Origin: an uncultured Bacilli bacterium
Lineage (GTDB): Bacteria; Bacillota_I; Bacilli_A; RF39; UBA660
Reading direction: 5' to 3'
Length of the DNA stretch: 33,913 nt
Assembly: GCA_944363605.1 (NCBI GenBank)
Contig: CALVUM010000029.1
Location: forward strand, 1 to 33,913
The notes under the pieces: generated by a model
Database searches by the model: none
Told to the model about the DNA's origin: nothing
The model's input: only the letters and a program-made list of their open reading frames with translations
Part shown: positions 14,654 to 22,347 of the stretch, piece by piece
Layout of the letters: each line of letters begins with the position of its first letter
Numbering within the stretch: the first letter of the stretch is position 1
Translations under genes and position numbers: made by a program

Positions 14654-16900
14654 ATGAAAATAATGAAAAAAAATCGTATTATTTTAGGAATTCTCCTCAC
14701 CAGCTTAATTGTTCTGGGGGGGGGTTATTTGAATAAAACACTAGTACCAGAACAAAGAAAAACAGATGAAAATATCGAATTAGCTATCTATTTAGAAGAA
14801 GAACAAACAAGTAGTATTCCAAGTAAAGAAAGTGGATACTATTATGATCGAGAAAAATCAACCTGTACAAATGAAGCTTATATCAATTGGGATAGTGTAA
14901 GTTGGAGTCCAGTGGTAAATAATATGAGTGAATATAAAACGAGATGTGAAATCTATTTTACTAAAACTTATACAGAAGGAATATTAAATGGGACCGATCC
15001 AATATTAAAAGATGAACTAGTACCTGTAACAATTGAAGAAAATGGAACAGTCAAGAAAGCCAACTTAGAAAGTGAATGGTATAGTTATGCGGATAAGAAT
15101 TGGGCAAACTCCGTCATTTTAGATGATCAATATGATACATTAAATAGTGAAGGAAAAGTAGTAGGAGCAACAAAAGAGAATGGCTATGTAACTCTAGATG
15201 GAGAAGATGACTATATCAATTTAGGATTAGCTGATTATGATTTTGTTGATCAAATAACTTTATCGGTTATTTTTGAATTTAATCGATTTAGGGAGCGGAC
15301 TAGCGAAATTTTGAATAATAAAGAATCTGCCGGTGGTGGAATTTATATTCGTTCGGATGGAGAAATCAAAGCTAATTTATATCTAAATGGACAAACAGAT
15401 TATACAATTTTAACAGCAAGTAAAATAGAGATTGGGAAAGAATATCAAATTGTTATGACTTATAATGGTAAAGAGTTAAAATTGTATATAAATGGGGAAT
15501 TGGCTACAGAAAAAGAACAAGAAGGGACTATAAATGTTTCTAATATGCCATTTTATATAGGAGCGAATCCTGAAAAAAATAATACTGAAATGGATTATGC
15601 AGATGTAAATGTTAAACAAGCCCAAATATATAATCGAGCTTTAGATGAAGAAGAGATAAAAAAAATAAGTGCAGGCAAAGTAGCAAACAATGAAGGATTA
15701 CTACGATATGTCGATTTTACAAATAAAACATATGAAGCAAATGAAATCATACCAGAAGAAGCTATAGAAAGTTATTTTGTGTGGATACCTAAATATAGAT
15801 ATCAATTATGGGACTTAGGAAACTATGATAGTTTGACGAGCATTGATGAAAGTAAAGCTCATGAAATACCTATAATATTTGGCGATTATAATACCAGTGA
15901 TGAAAAAGACGGAGAATGCACAACACCCATGGAAAGTGGAAAAACTGGAAATTGTATAGTTGGAGATTACATGACCCATCCAGCGTTCTTAAGTATCTCG
16001 AGTACTGGTTTTTGGGTCGGGAAGTTTGAAACAGGAACAACAATAACAGAAAATTATAATGTAAGAAATGGAGAAGCTATAGAAATAAAACCCAATGTGA
16101 GTTCATGGCGAAGTATACAAGTGGCGAATGCCTTTTACACATCCTATGATTACAAAAGAGAGTTAGATAGTCACATGATGAAGAATACAGAATGGGGAGC
16201 GGTTGCCTATTTACAGCATAGTGCTTATGGGTCACAAGTAAGTGTCCGAATAAATAACAATTCAAGGTATATTACAGGATATCAAGCAAACAATGAACCA
16301 ACATGTGTTTCTACAGGAACGAATGAAGAATGTAATCGGTATTGTAATGATGGGACATGTAATACAGCCTATCCAAATAGTATTTTAGCAAGCACAACCG
16401 GCAATATATCAGGAATTTATGATATGGCGGGTGGTTCATGGGAATATATGATGGGAGTTATGATAGATGAAAATGGCAAACCTATGAGTGGAAGAAATAG
16501 TATCTATAATTCAGGATTCAATGGGAATTTCGGCTGTCCAACATGTGATGGGGATACCTCAAAACTTACATCTTTAACAGACGGTTATGAATTTCCGGAT
16601 AGTAAATATTATGATACTTATGCTTATGCTACGATAGATGAACGATATCAAAGAAGAATCTTAGGCGATGCAACAGGGGAAATGGGACCTTTTACTTCTT
16701 TAAATTATTTGACCGCAACAAGACAAATTGGCAGTTGGTACACCGACAATGCTTGGTTTGTTTTTTATGGTTATCCGTGGTTTACGCGTGGAGGTTATCA
16801 CTATGATGGTTTAGATGCAGGTGTGTTTGCTTTTAGTCATGGATACGGCCGTGTAACAAGTTGGCTTAGTTTTCGTGTTATTCTTGCTCCGACAAGATAA
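14654..16900 (+). CDS. Surface protein 3: phase-variable signal sequence, LamG-like domain, lectin-like C-terminus
   Basis: 748 residues, same order as protein 1: signal/anchor (IILGILLTSLIVLGGGYL, about residues 8-25), Cys-containing module, LamG-like domain (about 150-345; GEDDYINLGL ... LYINGEL ... QIYNRALDEEEI), and the FGE/C-type-lectin-like domain (ESYFVWIPKYRYQLW to SFRVILAPTR). The hydrophobic core of the signal is encoded across a G9 run, so slippage would abolish the protein. AAAGGAG lies before two in-frame ATGs (14654 and 14663); the second has better spacing, so either may be used. It has its own upstream terminator-bounded unit and TATACT near 14631. Proteins 1 and 3 share long nearly identical stretches in the N-terminal module, showing recent duplication. 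Binding target unknown. Confidence 0.85.
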   Translation: MKIMKKNRIILGILLTSLIVLGGGYLNKTLVPEQRKTDENIELAIYLEEEQTSSIPSKESGYYYDREKSTCTNEAYINWDSVSWSPVVNNMSEYKTRCEIYFTKTYTEGILNGTDPILKDELVPVTIEENGTVKKANLESEWYSYADKNWANSVILDDQYDTLNSEGKVVGATKENGYVTLDGEDDYINLGLADYDFVDQITLSVIFEFNRFRERTSEILNNKESAGGGIYIRSDGEIKANLYLNGQTDYTILTASKIEIGKEYQIVMTYNGKELKLYINGELATEKEQEGTINVSNMPFYIGANPEKNNTEMDYADVNVKQAQIYNRALDEEEIKKISAGKVANNEGLLRYVDFTNKTYEANEIIPEEAIESYFVWIPKYRYQLWDLGNYDSLTSIDESKAHEIPIIFGDYNTSDEKDGECTTPMESGKTGNCIVGDYMTHPAFLSISSTGFWVGKFETGTTITENYNVRNGEAIEIKPNVSSWRSIQVANAFYTSYDYKRELDSHMMKNTEWGAVAYLQHSAYGSQVSVRINNNSRYITGYQANNEPTCVSTGTNEECNRYCNDGTCNTAYPNSILASTTGNISGIYDMAGGSWEYMMGVMIDENGKPMSGRNSIYNSGFNGNFGCPTCDGDTSKLTSLTDGYEFPDSKYYDTYAYATIDERYQRRILGDATGEMGPFTSLNYLTATRQIGSWYTDNAWFVFYGYPWFTRGGYHYDGLDAGVFAFSHGYGRVTSWLSFRVILAPTR
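14716..14724 (+). repeat. G9 homopolymer in the signal-sequence codons
   Basis: Nine G in CTG GGG GGG GGT. One inserted G reaches TAA and one lost G reaches TGA within about five codons of the tract. Confidence 0.9.
16733..16891 (+). other. Variable-region-like segment of surface protein 3
   Basis: The third 53-codon copy, ending ...SFRVILAP. Its variable positions are dominated by NNT codons (GTT, TTT, TAT, GGT, TAT), which fits either the low-GC codon bias or mutated AAT template codons. Confidence 0.6.
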
Positions 16901-16910
16901 GAATAGAATA

Positions 16911-16934
16911 AAAGTACCAAAAATGGTATTTTTT
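16911..16934 (+). terminator. Terminator after surface protein 3
   Basis: TACCA (16915-16919) pairs with TGGTA (16924-16928), extended by AAA/TTT, followed by six T. Confidence 0.7.
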
Positions 16935-16968
16935 CTTTTTTGAAAAATACAATAGATTAGGTGAAAAT

Positions 16969-17895
16969 ATGAATTATATAGATAAAAAAACTTATGAGTT
17001 ATTAAACGAGTTAGAATTATTCACGCAAAAAGAAATAGAAGAACATATTTTTGAAAAATTAAAAATGATTCCAACAGAAACACAGGAAAATATTGATACT
17101 TTTTTAAGTCAATTTGTTTTTTGGGGAAAACTAAGTACTATAGAAAATAATACTATTATTAAAGTAAGTTCCTTTTTAAAAGAAAATAGTAAAGAACTAA
17201 AAACCTTTTATGAAAGTTTAACAGATTATCGATCTAAAAAAACTTTTTATGCAGTTGTAAATAATTGGTATAATTATGATTTTATAAATTTAGGAGAAGT
17301 TATTGAAAAACATTTTCCACATTATTTTGACTTAGATATTATTCCCGGTTGTCAAAATGAAGTCTTTGTCGATTTAGGAGCTTACACAGGTGATACAATC
17401 AAAGATTTCGTCACGACTTATGGCATAGATAGCTATAAAAAAATATATGCTTATGAAATTACAGAAGAAAGTATGCATACATTAAAAGAAAACTTATCCA
17501 CTTATCCACGAATTATTTATTCTAAAAAAGCGGTTATGGACTTTGTGGGAAATGGTTCAGTAATCAATCACGAAATTAGCACTTCTTCCAATCAAGTGAA
17601 TAATAACGAAGAAGGCAATTTGCCCATTACAACTTTAGATGAAGATATTAAAGACAAAATTACGATTTTAAAAATGGATATTGAGGGTTCCGAAATATAT
17701 GCCTTAAAAGGTAGTGAAAGACATTTATTAAAAGAACAACCAGCTCTAATTATTTCCATATATCACGGTTATGAAGATTTCTTGAAAATTTGGCAATATA
17801 TAAATAGTTTAGGAATTCGGTATAAATATTATTTAAGATACTATGGAGGTCCAATTTTTCCAACAGAAATTGTCTTATATGCAATTCCTGAATAA
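16969..17895 (+). CDS. FkbM-family SAM-dependent methyltransferase
   Basis: 308 residues. The N-terminal 125 residues are a helical region of unknown role. The methyltransferase domain begins at about 128 with the SAM-binding loop EVFVDLGAYTGDT, continues through IYAYEITEESM (acidic ribose-binding end of strand 2) and has LKMDIEGSEIYALKG, the hallmark DIEGxE motif of FkbM enzymes, at about 228-242. FkbM enzymes methylate oxygen atoms of sugars or other small groups. AGGTGAA precedes the ATG. It lies next to the surface-protein cluster but behind a terminator, so modification of a surface glycan is only suggested by position. Confidence 0.88.
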   Translation: MNYIDKKTYELLNELELFTQKEIEEHIFEKLKMIPTETQENIDTFLSQFVFWGKLSTIENNTIIKVSSFLKENSKELKTFYESLTDYRSKKTFYAVVNNWYNYDFINLGEVIEKHFPHYFDLDIIPGCQNEVFVDLGAYTGDTIKDFVTTYGIDSYKKIYAYEITEESMHTLKENLSTYPRIIYSKKAVMDFVGNGSVINHEISTSSNQVNNNEEGNLPITTLDEDIKDKITILKMDIEGSEIYALKGSERHLLKEQPALIISIYHGYEDFLKIWQYINSLGIRYKYYLRYYGGPIFPTEIVLYAIPE

Positions 17896-17940
17896 TTAAA
17901 GAAATACTGAGTAAACTAAAAAAGTACAAAAAAAGAAAAA

Positions 17941-17967
17941 TTAGCACTTAGGCTTGACAAGTGCTAA
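17941..17967 (+). promoter_or_regulatory. CIRCE operator (HrcA binding site)
   Basis: TTAGCACTT-N9-AAGTGCTAA, a perfect inverted repeat with the 9-base spacing of CIRCE. The inner pair differs from the usual CTC/GAG ending. It overlaps the -35 of the hsp20 promoter, so HrcA would block RNA polymerase. No hrcA gene lies in the window. Confidence 0.93.
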
Positions 17968-17981
17968 AAAATGAGTATAAT
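17954..17981 (+). promoter_or_regulatory. hsp20 promoter
   Basis: TTGACA (17954-17959), 16 bases, TATAAT (17976-17981): both hexamers are consensus, so the gene should be strong once HrcA leaves. Confidence 0.9.
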
Positions 17982-18006
17982 AATAATTGTGAAAGGAATG
18001 ATAAGA

Positions 18007-18396
18007 ATGAAATTAGTACCTAGAAATTACTATTTAGATGATTTATTTAATAACTTTTTTGAAGGAGATGAAAATAAAATGAAATGTGATATTTATGAAA
18101 AAGATCAAAAGTATCATATCGAGATGGATATTCCAGGATTCAAAAAAGATGAAATTAAAATAGAATGTAACCAAGGTAATTTAACAATTACGGCAGAAAA
18201 AAGTGAATCCGAAGAAGAAAAACAAGAGAAAAAATATATTCGTCGTGAAAGAATTTACGGAAAATATCAACGAAGTTTCTACTTAGGCGATATTGATGAA
18301 GAAAATATTGCTGCCTCATTTGAACACGGAACTCTTTCTGTAGTAATTCCTAAAAAAGAAGAAAAAGATACTAGAAAATATATTGAAGTAAAATAA
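18007..18396 (+). CDS. Hsp20 small heat-shock protein
   Basis: 129 residues from ATG 18007 with GAAAGGA upstream; the frame could open at 17971, but that lies within the promoter. The N-terminus (MKLVPRNYYLDDLFNNFF) is typical of small heat-shock proteins. The alpha-crystallin domain spans about 30-120 (YHIEMDIPGFKKDEIKIE ... GTLSVVIPKKE) with the conserved GxLxVxIP motif near its end. These proteins form oligomers that hold unfolding proteins without ATP. Regulation by heat through HrcA/CIRCE is directly readable in the promoter. Confidence 0.95.
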   Translation: MKLVPRNYYLDDLFNNFFEGDENKMKCDIYEKDQKYHIEMDIPGFKKDEIKIECNQGNLTITAEKSESEEEKQEKKYIRRERIYGKYQRSFYLGDIDEENIAASFEHGTLSVVIPKKEEKDTRKYIEVK

Positions 18397-18418
18397 GGAG
18401 CAAGTCTTCTTCTTTTTT

Positions 18419-18447
18419 TTGTCAAGAAATAAATTTTGTGATATAGT
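18419..18447 (+). promoter_or_regulatory. Promoter of the hisS operon
   Basis: TTGTCA (18419-18424), 17 bases, TATAGT (18442-18447). The same hexamers and spacing occur before cse60 at 29222. There is no T-box here, unlike the other three synthetase genes. Confidence 0.75.
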
Positions 18448-18485
18448 ATAAAGGAAACAAATCGTTTTTATGAGGGGGAATATTC

Positions 18486-19001
18486 ATGTATATTACGAAA
18501 AAAACTATTCATTTTACACCAGGAGAATTGATTACTACCGCAAAAGAAGAATATGAGGGAAAAAAAGAAAAGTTACAAACAGTTTTTAAAGGGGAAAAAT
18601 TATTTGTAAACACAGAGCCAATTGTTGTTTGGCGTGATAAAGAACAAGAAAAAAAGAATGGGAGAATCGAATTAAAATATTGTAATGAAGATAAGGTGGA
18701 TTTTATAAAATTACAATCTTTGCTTCTTCATTTAAAAATGGCCCGATTGAAAGATAAATATTTGCCTTATCAAGTTATGACTCCTGGAAAACATTTTCCG
18801 GAAAAATGTTTAACTGTTGAACAGTTATCTTCTATTCCTGATTTTTATACTGTAGTAGATATAAGAAAAGAGGATAAAGGATATTGGTACACATGTATGA
18901 ATAATTTATCGGTTATTGTAACACCAGAAAATGAATTTGGAACATTAATAACTCCAAGTGATCAAGAATTTTTAAAAACGTTAGAAATGAGGCAGAAATA
19001 A
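18486..19001 (+). CDS. Hypothetical protein leading the hisS operon
   Basis: 171 residues, soluble, starting after GAGGGGG. It begins with a predicted beta strand (MYITKKTIHFTPGELI) and has a short helical region with LLLHLKMARLKDKYLPYQV near the middle. No signal, membrane segment or known motif is visible. Its TAA stop shares a base with the hisS ATG (TAATG), so translation is coupled. It is the third case in the window of an unknown gene placed directly before a synthetase. Function unknown. Confidence 0.75.
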   Translation: MYITKKTIHFTPGELITTAKEEYEGKKEKLQTVFKGEKLFVNTEPIVVWRDKEQEKKNGRIELKYCNEDKVDFIKLQSLLLHLKMARLKDKYLPYQVMTPGKHFPEKCLTVEQLSSIPDFYTVVDIRKEDKGYWYTCMNNLSVIVTPENEFGTLITPSDQEFLKTLEMRQK

Positions 19002-20203
19002 TGAGTTTCATAAAAATCCCTATTAAAGGAACAAGAGATTTTTTACCAGAAGATATGGCTTTGCGAGAATATGTATTAAAAATCATGAAAGAAACATACG
19101 CCACTTTTGGATTTGAAATTATAGGCACGCCTTGTCTTGAACACATTGAAAACTTAACAAGTAAGCAAGGTGGAGACAACGAAAAGCTTATTTTTAAAAT
19201 TTTAAAAAGAGGCGAAAAATTAAATATCGAAAATATCAAAGAATCAAACGATTTAGTAGATAGTGGTTTGCGCTACGATTTAACAGTTCCTTTATCAAGA
19301 TTTTACGCAAACAATATGAATGAACTAAATAGTCCTTTTCGAGCATTTCAGACAGGGTTTGTCTGGCGTGCTGATCGACCTCAAAAAGGAAGATATAGAG
19401 AGTTTATGCAATGTGATTTAGATATTTTTGGTGAAAAAACAAATTTAGCTGAAATTGAACTTATAACTGCAGTAACAACATTTTTGAGAAACTTAAATTT
19501 TCAAAATTTCCAAATTAAAATAAACGATCGTCGTATTTTAACTAGTATGGTTAAGTTTTCGGGGCTGGAAGTTGAAAAAACAGATGAAATTTTGATCTCT
19601 TTAGATAAACTTGATAAAATTGGTTTTGCTGGAGTGAAAGAAGAATTAGTAAAAAATAATTTTGAAGAAGAAAAAGTTGAGAGATATTTAGAATTATTTC
19701 AACATGATGCCCAAAATATTACGGATTTCTGTAAAGATTTCGAATTAGAAGAAAATATAATCAAAAATTTAGAAGAAATTATGCATATTGTTTCTCAAAA
19801 TGTGGAAGCAAATTTAGTTTTTGATCCAACTCTAGTAAGAGGAATGGGTTACTATACAGGACCAATTTTTGAAATAAGCGTTGAAGATTTAGGATCTTCC
19901 ATCGGTGGCGGTGGTCGTTATGATAAAATGGTTGAGAAATATGCAAATATTTCTGTACCAGCAGCTGGATTTTCTATTGGATTTGAAAGACTCGTATTAT
20001 TATTAAAAGAAAGAGGTTTTAAAATTCCTAAAAACAAAGAAAAAAAAGTTTATATAATAAATCAACTTGATGAAAAGATTTTTAATGAAATCCAAAAAGA
20101 AAGAAATACCGGAAAAATTGTTAAGGTGGCTTATCGTAATAAAAATTATAAACATCAAAAAGAAATTCTAGAAAGCGATGGGTATACAATTATAGAATGG
20201 TAA
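19001..20203 (+). CDS. hisS: Histidyl-tRNA synthetase with shortened C-terminus
   Basis: Charges tRNA-His with histidine. The 400-residue protein opens with KGTRDFLPED (class II motif 1 region), has motif 2 in FVWRADRPQKGRYREFMQCD, the histidine-binding signature LVRGMGYYTGPIFE (HisA region) and motif 3 in AAGFSIGFERLVLLL. The LRYDLTVPLSRFYANN and CDLDIFG segments match the eukaryal-like/second bacterial group rather than the LRPEGT type of Bacillus and E. coli. After the core, only about 60 residues remain of the usual 90-100-residue anticodon-binding domain, and the terminator stem starts inside the last codons, so the shortening is fixed. The start is coupled to the preceding gene. Confidence 0.95.
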   Translation: MSFIKIPIKGTRDFLPEDMALREYVLKIMKETYATFGFEIIGTPCLEHIENLTSKQGGDNEKLIFKILKRGEKLNIENIKESNDLVDSGLRYDLTVPLSRFYANNMNELNSPFRAFQTGFVWRADRPQKGRYREFMQCDLDIFGEKTNLAEIELITAVTTFLRNLNFQNFQIKINDRRILTSMVKFSGLEVEKTDEILISLDKLDKIGFAGVKEELVKNNFEEEKVERYLELFQHDAQNITDFCKDFELEENIIKNLEEIMHIVSQNVEANLVFDPTLVRGMGYYTGPIFEISVEDLGSSIGGGGRYDKMVEKYANISVPAAGFSIGFERLVLLLKERGFKIPKNKEKKVYIINQLDEKIFNEIQKERNTGKIVKVAYRNKNYKHQKEILESDGYTIIEW

Positions 20204-20222
20204 AAAATACCATTCTTTTTTC
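20195..20222 (+). terminator. Terminator overlapping the hisS stop codon
   Basis: GAATGGTA (20195-20202), loop AAAAA, TACCATTC (20208-20215), then T7. The 5' arm contains the last hisS codons. Confidence 0.93.
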
Positions 20223-20259
20223 AAAAAAACTTTCCATATTAATTTTAGGTGAAGTACTT

Positions 20260-20595
20260 ATGCGTAAATATATATTTTTAAGTGGTTTTATTATGATTTG
20301 TCTACTTATTATGAATATTAAACCAAGTTATGGTTTGGAAACAATAATTGAGACAAAGACCAATATTCGGAGTAGTGAATTTTTAACTTATGTCTCTGAA
20401 AATAATATAAAAAATATAAAAAGATTATGTGTCAATGAATTTTGCGATACATTAAGAGGAAGTAGTTTAGAAAAATCCTTTGCTATTTTTAGGGAGAAAT
20501 ATAAAAACTATCTAAAAGAAACAAAAGGAGAGGAAATAGCATTAGAAACTTCTTTAAAAGGATTTTTAATTACAAAAATAGTGACTTCAAGTTAG
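20260..20595 (+). CDS. Small secreted hypothetical protein
   Basis: 111 residues from ATG 20260, preceded by AGGTGAAG; an in-frame earlier start at 20197 would run through the hisS terminator. A signal peptide is clear (MRKYIFLSGFIMICLLIM, then SYG before residue 25). The mature part is short, basic and has two Cys (CVNEFC) that could form a disulphide. No family is recognised. The 3' end overlaps the convergent radical SAM gene by nine bases. Confidence 0.65.
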   Translation: MRKYIFLSGFIMICLLIMNIKPSYGLETIIETKTNIRSSEFLTYVSENNIKNIKRLCVNEFCDTLRGSSLEKSFAIFREKYKNYLKETKGEEIALETSLKGFLITKIVTSS

Positions 20596-21498
20596 ATCTC
20601 CTTGATATATGTCTCTTTTTTTCATTTCTTTATCAATATCATTTAATAAACAAACTTTTTTTAAAAGCCAAGTGGGAGCAATCAAATCTTCTTTTTTAGG
20701 ATCGCCAGTAATTCGGTGAATAACCACTTTTTCATCCAAATATCTTAGTTGTTCACAAACAATATCAATATATTCTTCTTTTGACAAAACATGAAATGGA
20801 TGTTCTTCATAATAATTTGCTAAAAAAGTATTTTTAAGAATATGAAGCATATGAATTTTAATCCCATCTATACCTAAATTATTTAAAAATTTAACTGTAG
20901 CAATCATATCTTCCTTAGTTTCATTAGGAAGACCATTAATAATATGAACAACAACTAAAATATTTCTTTTTTTAAGTTCTAAAACACTTTTAGTAAAATT
21001 TTCTAAAGTGTGTCCTCGATGAATAAATTTTAAAGATTCTTCGTGTATAGACTGTAATCCGAGTTCAACAGTTAAAAAAGTTCTTTTTGATAATTCTTCT
21101 AAATAATCATAAACTTCTTCAGAAATTGCATCGCTTCTTGTCGCTATAGAAAGGCCAACAACATTTGGTAAAGCTAAAATAGACTCATATTTTTCTTTCA
21201 AAGTCAAAAGAGGCGCATAAGTATTTGTTCCAGCTTGAAAATATCCAATCGCGTAACTTCCTGGCCATTTTCTTTCCATCATTTTTTGAACATTTTTAAA
21301 TTGAGTAACAAGATCATCCTGTTTATTTCCAGCAAAATCCCCACTTTCATGTGAGCAAAATATGCAACCTCCATTTTTCATGTGTGGGCAAGAAAATCCC
21401 GCATTTAAACTAACCTTATATACTTTTTTTCCAAATTTTTGTTTATAAAAATAGTTTAATGTTTGATATCTTTTATTATCTAATGTATATCGAAACAT
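20587..21498 (-). CDS. YtqA/TIGR01212-type radical SAM protein
   Basis: 303 residues. GFSCPHMKNGGCIFC supplies the cluster cysteines (CxxxxxxxCxxC spacing as in this family), followed by SGDFAG, and the TIM-barrel segments AIGYFQAGTNTYAPL, LSIATRSDAI and LTVELGLQSIHEESL are the markers of the TIGR01212 family. The substrate of YtqA-type enzymes is not firmly established in my knowledge; a tRNA or cofactor role is possible. The start at 21498 is chosen because AGGAGGTG lies nine bases ahead of it; the frame extends further upstream without a ribosome site. It is one of only three leftward genes. Confidence 0.9.
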   Translation of the reverse strand: MFRYTLDNKRYQTLNYFYKQKFGKKVYKVSLNAGFSCPHMKNGGCIFCSHESGDFAGNKQDDLVTQFKNVQKMMERKWPGSYAIGYFQAGTNTYAPLLTLKEKYESILALPNVVGLSIATRSDAISEEVYDYLEELSKRTFLTVELGLQSIHEESLKFIHRGHTLENFTKSVLELKKRNILVVVHIINGLPNETKEDMIATVKFLNNLGIDGIKIHMLHILKNTFLANYYEEHPFHVLSKEEYIDIVCEQLRYLDEKVVIHRITGDPKKEDLIAPTWLLKKVCLLNDIDKEMKKRDIYQGDLT

Positions 21499-21569
21499 AA
21501 ATTTACACCTCCTACTAGAAAAAATAGTAATCCTATTATATAATAAACAAAGAAAGTAGAGAAGCATTT

Positions 21570-22298
21570 ATGACGAAAGAGGAACTAGTAAAAGAAATAA
21601 ATCGCTATGCTAAACAAATGATCTTACAAATATTAAGAGATTATCAGGATAGTTTAGGAATAGAAAATGATCAAAGATTAAGAAATTTATTAACAAAAGA
21701 TTTTGTTGTTTTAGATGAAACGACATTTCCTAAAAAAGATGATTTAGTTCATATTTACTTAGATCAAGAGGATTTAAATGGCAAAAGCTATGAAGAAATG
21801 GAAATCCTTATTAAAAAAAATATTCTAGTTAGAGAACTCTTTCGATATATTGTCACTCCTCAAATAGAAAGTGAACAAGATATTTTTAAGAAAAATTTTG
21901 CAAGCGCTTTAACAGAAGGTTTATTAGAAAAATATGCCGAAGAGTTTTCGTTAAAACATGATTTAGGAAAGCCAGCAAGAAAAAATGAGCAAAATTATGC
22001 TTTAGCAACGGAATTATTAAATGGAATTCCAAAAGATATTTCCAAAGATGCTTTGTTTTTTCAATATCAATATCCTTTCATGCTAGAATATTATAAAATT
22101 GGAACAGGACAAGAATTACTTACAAAATATGAAAACCAAGAGTTTTTTATAGAATCAAAAAAAGAGCCTGAAGAGTTAAAACTAATAAAAGCAAAAGAGA
22201 ACGAAAATGCTTATTCCAAAGGATTTTTAAGAGGATCCTGTGTAATTGTTATCTGTTTAATCTTAGGCTTTTTTATGGCATATCTTATGATAAAGTAA
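21570..22298 (+). CDS. Tail-anchored hypothetical protein
   Basis: 242 residues: a soluble, charged helical domain followed by a single hydrophobic segment at the extreme C-terminus (about 219-240, GSCVIVICLILGFFMAYLM), so the body most likely faces the cytoplasm. No recognised motif. TATAAT at 21539-21544 and a GTAGAGAAG ribosome site precede the ATG; the promoter lies in the region shared with the divergent radical SAM gene. Function unknown. Confidence 0.75.
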   Translation: MTKEELVKEINRYAKQMILQILRDYQDSLGIENDQRLRNLLTKDFVVLDETTFPKKDDLVHIYLDQEDLNGKSYEEMEILIKKNILVRELFRYIVTPQIESEQDIFKKNFASALTEGLLEKYAEEFSLKHDLGKPARKNEQNYALATELLNGIPKDISKDALFFQYQYPFMLEYYKIGTGQELLTKYENQEFFIESKKEPEELKLIKAKENENAYSKGFLRGSCVIVICLILGFFMAYLMIK

Positions 22299-22299
22299 A

Positions 22300-22328
22300 T
22301 TGGTGAATCAAGAAAAAAATGTTAAAAT
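22300..22328 (+). promoter_or_regulatory. Promoter of the GH31 gene
   Basis: TTGGTG (22300-22305), 17 bases, TAAAAT (22323-22328). Confidence 0.55.
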
Positions 22329-22347
22329 ATAAAGAAGATAGGGGCTG

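Noticed and set aside
10615..16900. A complete diversity-generating retroelement
   Set aside because: No reverse transcriptase motif (for example YxDD in an RT frame), accessory gene or A-rich template copy of the 159-base segment was found in the window.
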